Source: an uncultured bacterium
GTDB taxonomy: Bacteria > Bacillota > Clostridia > Lachnospirales > Lachnospiraceae
NCBI GenBank assembly: GCA_905214875.1
Contig: CAJMNR010000032.1
Location: 1-43,024, forward strand
Direction: 5' to 3'
DNA: 43,024 bases
In this document: one piece after another, positions 26,387 to 34,290 of the stretch
Layout of the letters: the number at the start of each line of letters is the position of its first letter
Position numbering within the stretch: position 1 is the first letter of the stretch
Position numbers and translations under genes: made by a program
Notes under the pieces: generated by a model
Database searches by the model: none
What the model was told of the DNA's origin: nothing
What the model saw: the letters and a program-made list of their open reading frames with translations, nothing else

Positions 26387-26583
26387 GGTTTAAGCATCTA
26401 ATTCTTCATTGATTAATACAACAACCATTTCCATATAAAATAAAAGTCCCAATATTACAAAGGAAACAAAGGGGGAAGTTCTAAAATGGGAAAAGTCCTA
26501 ATAAAAATGTAAGAGGCACATAAAACCTTGCGCAGGAACAAAAGCAAGACAACCTGCTAAAGCATTCTAGAAAGGATGGTAAT
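26387..26583 (+). promoter_or_regulatory. Leader region of the Hsp70/GTPase cassette
   Basis: About 200 AT-rich bases. TTGATT (26409-26414) and TATAAA (26434-26439) make a possible promoter with a long 19-base spacer. An eight-codon open frame reading MGKVLIKM begins at 26486 after a GGGGGAAG stretch and could be a leader peptide. A CIRCE element (TTAGCACTC-N9-GAGTGCTAA), expected for HrcA-controlled dnaK operons, is not present. Confidence 0.3.
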
Positions 26584-27204
26584 ATGGACGAAAACATGCT
26601 TAATATGGCGAAACCCGAAGAAAACAATCTAGAAGAGCAACAAACAATGGAAATGGCGACGATGGCGGCAGAAAAAATAAATGAAAGTGAACCATATGAG
26701 GAAATTAAAGAAAAGTTAGCCGGCATCAATGAGTTATTAGAGAAACTGAATACTCAGTTTAAAGAGCGAATCAGCTATGATGAGAAGCAGGAAAAAATCG
26801 TTGATAACATGCATGCGGAACTTCAAAAATATCGCAACGACATGTATGCGATGCTGTTAAAGCCATTGCTTGTGGATATAATCGAAGTCGTAGACAATAT
26901 TCGAAAAGCAGGAATTGCATTTGCAAAGAAGGGCGAGGCAGAAAACAGGGCAAGCACCATTATCACAGACTTTATCATTGACCTACATAACTTGTTAAAT
27001 GGATATGGAGTGGAAGTATATAAAGGAACACCAGGCGATAATTATACTCCAATTCAGCAAAGAATCGTATCCGTAATCACAACAAATAAGCCAGAGCTTA
27101 ACAGCAAGATTGCAGAAAGCTTAGGGTTTGGCTATATGTATAAAGGCAAGGTAATCTGGCCAGAGAAAGTGAAGACTTATAAATATCAAATCAATGTAGA
27201 CTAG
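26584..27204 (+). CDS. GrpE-like nucleotide exchange factor of the cassette
   Basis: 206 residues with GrpE architecture: an acidic N-terminus (1-45), long helices suited to coiled-coil dimerisation (about 45-110, IKEKLAGINELLEKLNTQFKER), and a C-terminal beta domain (TPIQQRIVSVITTNKPELNSKIAESLGFGY in parts, ending KVIWPEKVKTYKY). GrpE releases ADP from Hsp70. Sequence is far from housekeeping GrpE; the beta domain keeps the general pattern (GY.YKGKVIWPEKV, where typical GrpE has G.vlRPa.V). It is the first gene of the cassette, 16 bases before an Hsp70 gene, and is presumably specific for the two Hsp70s here. Confidence 0.75.
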   Translation: MDENMLNMAKPEENNLEEQQTMEMATMAAEKINESEPYEEIKEKLAGINELLEKLNTQFKERISYDEKQEKIVDNMHAELQKYRNDMYAMLLKPLLVDIIEVVDNIRKAGIAFAKKGEAENRASTIITDFIIDLHNLLNGYGVEVYKGTPGDNYTPIQQRIVSVITTNKPELNSKIAESLGFGYMYKGKVIWPEKVKTYKYQINVD

Positions 27205-27220
27205 GTGCAGGAGGGAAAAC

Positions 27221-28828
27221 ATGTCTAAATATGTGTATGGGATTGATCTGGGAACGACGTATTCCTGTATCGCCTATCAAGACGAGACAGGACGGCCTGT
27301 CGTTGTACAGAATCGTGAAGGCACCAATACGACTCCAAGCGTGATCCAGTTTTCAGAAGAGAGCAATGAAGTAATCGTTGGGCAGATAGCAAAAGACACC
27401 GCGGTCATGTATGCAAAGAATACCTTGTCACTGATTAAGACGAAAATGGGAAGAGAGAACACCATCGTCTATGGCCAGAATGATGATAAAGAGATTACAC
27501 CGGTGGAAGCAAGCGCATGTATCTTGCAAAAAGTTTGCCGTGATGCAGGGGAAATCTTAGATGATGACGTGAAAGATGTAGTAATCACGTGTCCCGCTTA
27601 TTTTGGAGAAGCAGAACGTACCGCCACGAAGCAAGCAGGAATCATTGCGGGGTTAAATGTTATCTCAATTCTGGATGAGCCAACAGCTGCCGCCATTTAT
27701 TATGGATGCAGTCGCTGTGAGGAAGAAAAGACAGTTCTAGTATATGACTTAGGCGGCGGCACATTTGATGTGACAGCTATGCAGGTAAGAGGCGGAGACA
27801 TCAATGTCGTATGTACTGACGGAGATCATGACCTTGGTGGAAAAGACTGGGATGCCGCTGTTATGCGCTATGTGGCAGAAGTTTTTGAAGAAAAGACCGG
27901 ATTTGATGGCGAATATGATGATGAAGCAAAACAGGACCTTGCAATTAAGGTAGAGCGGGCAAAAGTGCAGTTAACGAACCGAGACAAAACAACAATTATG
28001 CTTCATGTGCAAGGATATAAGGCAGTAATTGAGCTGACAAGGGAGAAGTTCGATGAGATTACAAAGCCGTTATTAGATAGCTCTATTGAGATTACGAAGA
28101 AATTAATCCAGACAGCAGCAGATTATGGAGTGGAGAACTTTGATGAACTTTTGTTGGTCGGCGGATCCTCTAAGATGCCTCAAGTATCAGAAGCACTAAA
28201 AGAGGTCATCTTTATGGAACCAAAGATGTTAGAGCCGGATGAGGCAGTGGCAAAAGGCGCCGCCATCTTTGCAATCGTTAAGATGATGGATGCAATGGAA
28301 AATGAGTATATGAACAAGGAAGATGGAAAGCTTGACGAAGAGGTCGTAAAGGATCTTCTTCCAAGTGTTTCTGCAGAGCCAGCCAGAGCAGGGAAAGTGG
28401 TCATCCATACGAAGACAACCAAGAGCTTTGGAATCAAGGCACTTCGCGACAACCATATGCTTATTTCCAATATCATTCGGAAAAATGAAGAGACTCCTTG
28501 CACGGTCAGCAAGATCTTTGGAATCGCAGAGGACAATCAGGAATATGCTGACATCGAACTGTTTGAAAGTGCAGTATTAGATGAGACTTATGAGGTAGAT
28601 ATGGCATATCGCATTGGAAATGCAGTGCTAGAACTTCCATCGGGGCTTCGAGCTGGAAGCGGCGTAGAAGTAACGTTAGAGCTATCCAGCGAAGGAACGA
28701 TCAGTCTGACAGGAAGGGAACTTACGACTAATCGCGAAATCATTGCAACCTTCAAATCTGACTGCGTCTTGGAAGAAGAAGAAATCATAGAGAAGCGCCA
28801 GAAGATGCGTAATTTAATTATAGAATAA
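27221..28828 (+). CDS. Hsp70 (DnaK-like) chaperone lacking the C-terminal lid
   Basis: 535 residues. The nucleotide-binding domain is complete: phosphate 1 GIDLGTT (7-13), EPTAAA (153-158), phosphate 2 DLGGGTFDVT (176-185) and adenosine motif VGGSSKMP (313-320). A linker and a substrate-binding-like beta region (about 390-515) follow, including LPSGLRAGSGVEVTLELSSEG, but it ends about 75 residues short of DnaK, with no alpha-helical lid or EEVD-like tail. Residues 376-380 (VKDLLPSV) resemble the VLLLDV linker. ATPase activity is expected. Client range is unknown; loss of the lid suggests specialised rather than general folding. Confidence 0.9.
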   Translation: MSKYVYGIDLGTTYSCIAYQDETGRPVVVQNREGTNTTPSVIQFSEESNEVIVGQIAKDTAVMYAKNTLSLIKTKMGRENTIVYGQNDDKEITPVEASACILQKVCRDAGEILDDDVKDVVITCPAYFGEAERTATKQAGIIAGLNVISILDEPTAAAIYYGCSRCEEEKTVLVYDLGGGTFDVTAMQVRGGDINVVCTDGDHDLGGKDWDAAVMRYVAEVFEEKTGFDGEYDDEAKQDLAIKVERAKVQLTNRDKTTIMLHVQGYKAVIELTREKFDEITKPLLDSSIEITKKLIQTAADYGVENFDELLLVGGSSKMPQVSEALKEVIFMEPKMLEPDEAVAKGAAIFAIVKMMDAMENEYMNKEDGKLDEEVVKDLLPSVSAEPARAGKVVIHTKTTKSFGIKALRDNHMLISNIIRKNEETPCTVSKIFGIAEDNQEYADIELFESAVLDETYEVDMAYRIGNAVLELPSGLRAGSGVEVTLELSSEGTISLTGRELTTNREIIATFKSDCVLEEEEIIEKRQKMRNLIIE

Positions 28829-28861
28829 CAAGAACCCTACTGTGGAGAAGGAGAGGGGACT

Positions 28862-30952
28862 ATGCGGGCTGGAATCGACCTTGGAACTACATTTTCGGCA
28901 GTGGCCTATGTGAATCCAAAGACAAAGAAACCGGAAATCATTAAGAACCGATATGGAAACAGGCTGACGCCCTCCATACTTGCATTTGCAAAAGGAAGGT
29001 ATTTTTATGGAGAAGAGGCAAGAGAGTATCTCGAGCAAGGGCAAGCAGAGGTCGCCACATTCTTCAAGCGGAATATGGGAAATGATGAGTATGTCTTTTC
29101 TACAGGAGACACCTGGTATACAGCAAAAGAGCTATCAGCGCTGTTGTTAAAAGAGATGGTTGCAGATGCAAGTGAAGCAATTGGAGAAAAGATTACAGAA
29201 GTCGTAATCACAGTACCCGCCTATTTTAAGCATAAGGAACGTAAGGCAACCATGGAAGCGGCGACAGAGGCGGGATTAAAAGTGCTTCATGTAATCAATG
29301 AGCCGACAGCAGCGGCACTTGCATATGGATTAAATGGAAGTGACAAAAAGAAGACAGTGCTAATCTATGACTTGGGTGGTGGCACGTTTGATGTAGCCAT
29401 TGCAAAGATGACAAGAGATGATATTCGAATTCTTGGAAGCGACGGGAACCATGAATTGGGCGGAAAAGAATGGGACGATATCATTGCGAGATATATAAAT
29501 GACTTATTTTTTGACGAGTTTGGAATCGAGATCAGCAATGACGAGATGGAAAAGAATCATTTATGCGTGATTGCGGAAAACATCAAGAAGAGGCTAAGTG
29601 TTGCGGCAAGCGCGGAGTGCGTTCTGACCTATCATGGTAAAACAGGAAGATATACGATCACAGAGGAGAAGTTTAAGGAGCTTTCGTATAACATGCTTCG
29701 TGTGACCAATCAGATTACGAAACGATTGCTGCATAGTGTAGGAATGAATGCAAGCCAGCTAGACGGCATCTTATTAGTGGGAGGTTCCACAAGGATGCGG
29801 ATGGTCAAAGAGTATGTGTGTGAGATGCTTCATATTCCCGTATTAAATGGTATCAACGTGGATGAGGCAGTAGCACTTGGTGCAGCAATGAAGGCCTATA
29901 TGGAGGGAGAACTTTTAGAAGTCTTACTTCCGGATTTAAGTGAAGAAGAGAAAAGACAGAGAAAATATGAGTTTTCAATTCCGGGAGCCAAACGTCTTGC
30001 AGACACCACAGCATATTCTCTTGGTATGATCAGTGTAAGCGCAGATGGCAACTGGTATGTGAATTCCACCATCATTGAGAAGAATACACCAATTCCGGCA
30101 TGTAATACGAGGGCATATAAGATTGCAACAACGCTTGGAGACAATGAAATGCATGTGTATTTGTTACAAGGAGAAAAAGGAAATCCTTTGGATTGCGAAA
30201 TAGTAGGAAAATATGTATTTCATGGTATCAGGCAGACAGAGGAGGAAGAGGCAGTTGTGAATGTGACCTACTCATATAATGAAGATGGAATGATTGAGGT
30301 AAGTGCAGTGCAGGAAGAGACAAACGACATATTATCACTTACAATTGAGCCGATAGAAGAAGATATGTCTTGGGTAAGGGAAACACCGAACCTAAACAGG
30401 GAGAGAGGGAAGATGCTACCTGAAGGAACGTTGTATCTGGCAGTAGACTTATCGGGGAGCATGTCTGGTTATCCACTGTTAGAAGCAAAGAGGGCAATTT
30501 CCTCCTTCCTCTTAAAACTGGATATCACGAAGCTTGCAATTGGCATTGTCGGATTTGCGGATCAAAGCCATATGATTCTAAAGCCAACGAAAGATCTGCA
30601 TCGAATCCAGCAGGCACTGGCAAATATGCGGGTAGACGGAAGCAGGTTTGGCTATGGAAACAATGCAACGCCATTTGCAGTTATTTATGAGGAAGTGGAA
30701 AGGCAAGTGAAGAAGGAGGGCAAAGTCTATATTGTCCTTCTGACTGATGGAGTATGGACCTATAAAGAAAATGCTGTTCTTGAGGCAAAAAGATGTAAAG
30801 AAGAGCAGATGCAAATAGCGGCACTCGGATTTGGCAGCGCAGATGAACATTTTTTGAATCAGATTGTAAGTAAGAGAGAGCTTGCGGATGTTACCAACCT
30901 TACCAATCTGACGCAGAGCTTTACAAAGATTGCTCAAATCATAGCAACATAA
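28862..30952 (+). CDS. Hsp70 fused to a C-terminal von Willebrand factor A domain
   Basis: 696 residues. Residues 1-350 are an Hsp70 ATPase domain: GIDLGTT (4-10), NEPTAAALAYG, DLGGGTFDVA (170-179), LLVGGSTRM (304-312). A beta-rich Hsp70 substrate-binding region spans about 370-500, again without a lid. A vWA domain covers about 523-696, with MIDAS residues DLSGSMS (529-535), Thr603 in NNATPF and Asp629 in LTDG, so metal-dependent ligand binding looks intact. The fusion joins an ATP-driven chaperone to a protein-protein adhesion module. It follows the lid-less Hsp70 by 33 bases (GGAGAGGGG). The vWA may dock clients or the GTPase/GAP1-like partners (inference). Confidence 0.9.
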   Translation: MRAGIDLGTTFSAVAYVNPKTKKPEIIKNRYGNRLTPSILAFAKGRYFYGEEAREYLEQGQAEVATFFKRNMGNDEYVFSTGDTWYTAKELSALLLKEMVADASEAIGEKITEVVITVPAYFKHKERKATMEAATEAGLKVLHVINEPTAAALAYGLNGSDKKKTVLIYDLGGGTFDVAIAKMTRDDIRILGSDGNHELGGKEWDDIIARYINDLFFDEFGIEISNDEMEKNHLCVIAENIKKRLSVAASAECVLTYHGKTGRYTITEEKFKELSYNMLRVTNQITKRLLHSVGMNASQLDGILLVGGSTRMRMVKEYVCEMLHIPVLNGINVDEAVALGAAMKAYMEGELLEVLLPDLSEEEKRQRKYEFSIPGAKRLADTTAYSLGMISVSADGNWYVNSTIIEKNTPIPACNTRAYKIATTLGDNEMHVYLLQGEKGNPLDCEIVGKYVFHGIRQTEEEEAVVNVTYSYNEDGMIEVSAVQEETNDILSLTIEPIEEDMSWVRETPNLNRERGKMLPEGTLYLAVDLSGSMSGYPLLEAKRAISSFLLKLDITKLAIGIVGFADQSHMILKPTKDLHRIQQALANMRVDGSRFGYGNNATPFAVIYEEVERQVKKEGKVYIVLLTDGVWTYKENAVLEAKRCKEEQMQIAALGFGSADEHFLNQIVSKRELADVTNLTNLTQSFTKIAQIIAT

Positions 30953-30975
30953 TTGTGGTAGAAAGGAGGAGACTT

Positions 30976-33033
30976 TTGGCACGAGAAAATTTTTATATCA
31001 TATTGGAACTGCCATTTGACCCTCCAGAAGAAGAGGAAGAAGTCATCTTAAAGGCAATTGAAAAAAAACGGCTAGAGTGGAGCAAGGGATCGACAGACTT
31101 TAAGAGAGGGCCAATTTACCGGGCATATTCGGCAATGCTTCCAGAGATACGTGAAGTCATGCTAGATGGCGAGAGGCGGAGAAAGGAATATGAACAGGCA
31201 TATCAAATTACCTACGAAAAGGCTAGACATATGCTTGCAATCATCGAGAAACGTGGGTATCTGTATGAGTCTGAAATCGTAAGCATCAGTAAGCGGCTAA
31301 AAGTCACAGAGGATATCGTGAGATGCGCTTGTAAAGTTCGAATCGTCGAAGATGAGCTAAAGGAGACGTCCTTTGATAAGCCACCGGGTGCTGACAAGTT
31401 TAAAGTCTTTCAAGTGTATCTCGATACGTTAAATAAAAAGGATTATTATGATTTTATCAATTATAACGGCACCATGAAGGCGAGGCTTCGGGATATGCCA
31501 CCATTTCGTTTGGTGGAGCTTGTAAAGCAGCAGAGAATCACCTACGCACGAAATACGCCGGAAGAATCGGCAATTGAAAAACTATGTGCGGAGTGTGAGA
31601 AGACATTTTCGACTGTCGAGTCTAAAAAAGAGTATGACGACTATTTAATCTGGAAAAAGACCGAAGAAGTGTATGAACAAGTCCAGATTGCAACAGAGCT
31701 TACCAAGGTATTAGACGAAGGACAGTGTGAGGAAACAATCAAGTTGCTTCATGAAGTAATCGATAATCGGGCGCAGTGTGTCGACATGCTAAAAAGTTAT
31801 TGTAGGCAGAATGGAATTGCCATGGAGTATGGGAATTTTACACCAAACCGTCAGGGAAAACTGCCGAATACCAATGCAAGAGCTAACGGGCGTGAGATGC
31901 AAAAACAAAGGCAACAGGAGTTAAGACGGGTGCAGCCCAATATGCCGAAGAATCTGCGAATTCAGGTAGATACGATGAAGCGGTGCAACTATGTGACTTG
32001 GGAAAAGACGACAATGGATAACAATGTCAGTTATCTAATCGTCAGGAAGCGGGGAAAGGCACCGTATAATATCAACGATGGAGAGCTTCTCGGAACGGTA
32101 TCGGGAACGACGTATACCGATGCGTCTATTTACCCTGGAAAACTTTATTACTATGCTGTGTTTGCAGTAAAGCGAGGAGTCTATTCCAAAGGAATCAGCA
32201 CTCAGGTCGGATATTTGAATCTGTTTGAGGTAGAAGCCGCAACGGCTGTGGTAAAAGAGGGGCATGTAGAACTTTCTTGGACCAATAATTACAGGGAGCT
32301 TCGCGTCGTAATCTTTAGACAGGACCTGAATGCGCCTATGGATTATGGAGACGGAAAACTTTGCTACAATGCAAGCTATCCAGCATTTAAAGACGTGGAG
32401 GTGAAACCAGGAACGACCTATTATTATCGCATCTTCACTTCCATCTATATCAATGGAAAACGATTTACAAGCAAAGGCGTAATCGTAACGGTCGAAGTTC
32501 CAGCGGAAAAGAAGAAGCTACCGACTCGTTCCGCAAGGGAAGACATAAAGAAGGAAGAAGCAAAAACAGAAGAGAAGAAAGAAGAAATAAAGAAAGAGGA
32601 AGCAACACTAAAGAGTGCAAGACCAGTATGGAAAGAAGAAAAGAAGTCAAAGATTCCGCCAATGAAACCGACTCCGTATATGACACCAAAGGCTCATGTC
32701 GATAGTAAGAATAACATTTTTTATGATATCAAAGTGAGAAAAGGAATCTTGAAGCCGAAATCGATAGAAATCATTTTTACAGGAAATGCAGAAAATTTTG
32801 TGCTTCCACCCCTGTTGATCATCGGGGCAAAGAATTATCCGCCGTCCAACAAAGACAGTGGGGTTCTTCTTGGAACCATCGAAAAACAGTTTGTGAAGAA
32901 AAAATATGTGTATGCAATTTCCCTGCTAAGTGTGGAAGGGCTTGATTATATAAAGTTGTTCTTGGCAAATGCGTCTGATGAAGGACAGTTTGAGATTCAT
33001 CTAAAATACGGTTCGTCATCAAAGTTTACATAA
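30976..33033 (+). CDS. J-like protein with FN3-like domains, associated with Hsp70
   Basis: 685 residues from TTG 30976, which follows AGGAGG by seven bases; an upstream GTG at 30955 would place that site inside the gene. Residues 4-76 resemble a J domain (NFYIILELPFDPP ... REVMLDGERRRKEYEQ) but lack the HPD tripeptide that stimulates Hsp70 ATPase. A second similar module lies at about 155-225 (YYDFI ... STVESKKEYDDYL). Two fibronectin-type-III-like beta domains follow (about 322-410 and 413-508), then a Lys/Glu-rich linker (520-565) and a C-terminal beta domain. No signal peptide is seen. It is probably the adaptor that ties the two Hsp70s to targets. Confidence 0.7.
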   Translation: MARENFYIILELPFDPPEEEEEVILKAIEKKRLEWSKGSTDFKRGPIYRAYSAMLPEIREVMLDGERRRKEYEQAYQITYEKARHMLAIIEKRGYLYESEIVSISKRLKVTEDIVRCACKVRIVEDELKETSFDKPPGADKFKVFQVYLDTLNKKDYYDFINYNGTMKARLRDMPPFRLVELVKQQRITYARNTPEESAIEKLCAECEKTFSTVESKKEYDDYLIWKKTEEVYEQVQIATELTKVLDEGQCEETIKLLHEVIDNRAQCVDMLKSYCRQNGIAMEYGNFTPNRQGKLPNTNARANGREMQKQRQQELRRVQPNMPKNLRIQVDTMKRCNYVTWEKTTMDNNVSYLIVRKRGKAPYNINDGELLGTVSGTTYTDASIYPGKLYYYAVFAVKRGVYSKGISTQVGYLNLFEVEAATAVVKEGHVELSWTNNYRELRVVIFRQDLNAPMDYGDGKLCYNASYPAFKDVEVKPGTTYYYRIFTSIYINGKRFTSKGVIVTVEVPAEKKKLPTRSAREDIKKEEAKTEEKKEEIKKEEATLKSARPVWKEEKKSKIPPMKPTPYMTPKAHVDSKNNIFYDIKVRKGILKPKSIEIIFTGNAENFVLPPLLIIGAKNYPPSNKDSGVLLGTIEKQFVKKKYVYAISLLSVEGLDYIKLFLANASDEGQFEIHLKYGSSSKFT

Positions 33034-33066
33034 AGCCTAGTCAATTCCAAACGTTAGGAGGCACTT

Positions 33067-34281
33067 ATGCAGAAATCAACTTATTTATGTCCGTATTGTT
33101 TTACAGAGCATAAGCGCAGAGACCTTTGGTTTCGATGTAGGAACAAAAGGTGTAAATTAAGTCCCGATAAAGAATTGGCAGCGTATACAGGAAGAGCGCC
33201 TGAGCTTCGGCAGGTTTGTTTCCCTTATTATTCAGGTATTTGGTTTTCCAAAAGGGAACAGGCAAGGTGTCCGGAATGTCAGGAGCTAACAAGTACAATC
33301 ATATGTCCGAAATGTCATAATACGCTTCCTGAGATTACGAAGAAAGGGTCCAACCTTATTATCTCAGCCGTTGGGGCGATGGATGCCGGAAAAAGCAGCT
33401 ATCTTGCAGTACTGATTCGTGAGCTGAAGCGCCATATTGCATTACAGCTTAATGGAGTAGCAGCCTTTATGGATGACATGAGCGCAAGGGAATATGAGGA
33501 GCGATTTCTTCGATACTTGTATCCGAATATCGGAACTGACCCATCTCTTCGTATTCCAAAAACAAAGTCCTGCTTTTGCGGGAATACGTTCATTTCTGCA
33601 AACCGTCCGATTTTAGTAAACTGCAAGTTCTTTAAGAAACGAAAGAAGAGGGAAGAGAATGTGAATCATACGGTAGTATTCTATGATGCGGCAGGAGAGG
33701 ATTTCGAAGAGGAAGAGATGATGTTTACCATGTCTTCGAACCTGATTCATTCCGATGCCATCTTGTTCCTTCTCGACCCGCTAAAGATACCATATGTAAG
33801 GAATTCGTTAAGAAGGGACGTGGTAAATGGAGCTGCGACTTCAAAGCTGCATTCTGGTTCTTCTGCAGACGAGATTTTATTGCGTATGTCTAAGTTGATT
33901 CGAGCAAAGAAAGGATTGTCGGAAGAAGAAAAAATCGACATTCCTATTGCCGTCATCATTCCCAAATTAGATATCTTAGAGCCATTGCTTCCAGAATACT
34001 CAGTATTGTTAAAAGAAAGCCTGCATTTGAAACAAGGCGGCTTTGTATTGCAGGAAGGATTTGACGTACACGAGGAACTGGTGGCGCTACTGTGTGAGTG
34101 GGGAGAAATTGAACTGCTATCCCATTTGCAGGCGGACTTTCATACCTTTCAATTTTTTTCAGTCTCAGCGTTTGGCAACAATCCAGACATGTATGGGAGA
34201 CTACAATGTCCAAAACCAGTACGGGTGGAGGATCCTTTTCTATGGGTATTAAGTGAAAATAAAGTGATTGATTCGATATAA
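33067..34281 (+). CDS. Zinc-ribbon P-loop GTPase-like protein
   Basis: 404 residues. The N-terminus has paired cysteine knuckles: CPYC (8-11) with C24/C29, and CPEC (68-71) with CPKC (80-83), probably binding zinc. A P-loop NTPase domain follows: Walker A GAMDAGKSS (103-111), switch II DAAGEDF (207-213, DxxG), a possible G4 IIPKLD (298-302) and G5 SVSAFG (365-370). This layout resembles TRAFAC GTPases of the double-GTPase-2 type found beside GAP1 genes. No membrane helix is evident. Its gene sits between the J-like and GAP1-like genes, nine bases before the latter. It is likely a switch controlling the cassette; nucleotide specificity is inferred. Confidence 0.72.
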   Translation: MQKSTYLCPYCFTEHKRRDLWFRCRNKRCKLSPDKELAAYTGRAPELRQVCFPYYSGIWFSKREQARCPECQELTSTIICPKCHNTLPEITKKGSNLIISAVGAMDAGKSSYLAVLIRELKRHIALQLNGVAAFMDDMSAREYEERFLRYLYPNIGTDPSLRIPKTKSCFCGNTFISANRPILVNCKFFKKRKKREENVNHTVVFYDAAGEDFEEEEMMFTMSSNLIHSDAILFLLDPLKIPYVRNSLRRDVVNGAATSKLHSGSSADEILLRMSKLIRAKKGLSEEEKIDIPIAVIIPKLDILEPLLPEYSVLLKESLHLKQGGFVLQEGFDVHEELVALLCEWGEIELLSHLQADFHTFQFFSVSAFGNNPDMYGRLQCPKPVRVEDPFLWVLSENKVIDSI

Positions 34282-34290
34282 GGAGTAGTT

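Noticed and set aside
26367..26583. CIRCE heat-shock operator before the GrpE-like gene
   Set aside because: Neither TTAGCACTC nor GAGTGCTAA half-site is present on either strand.
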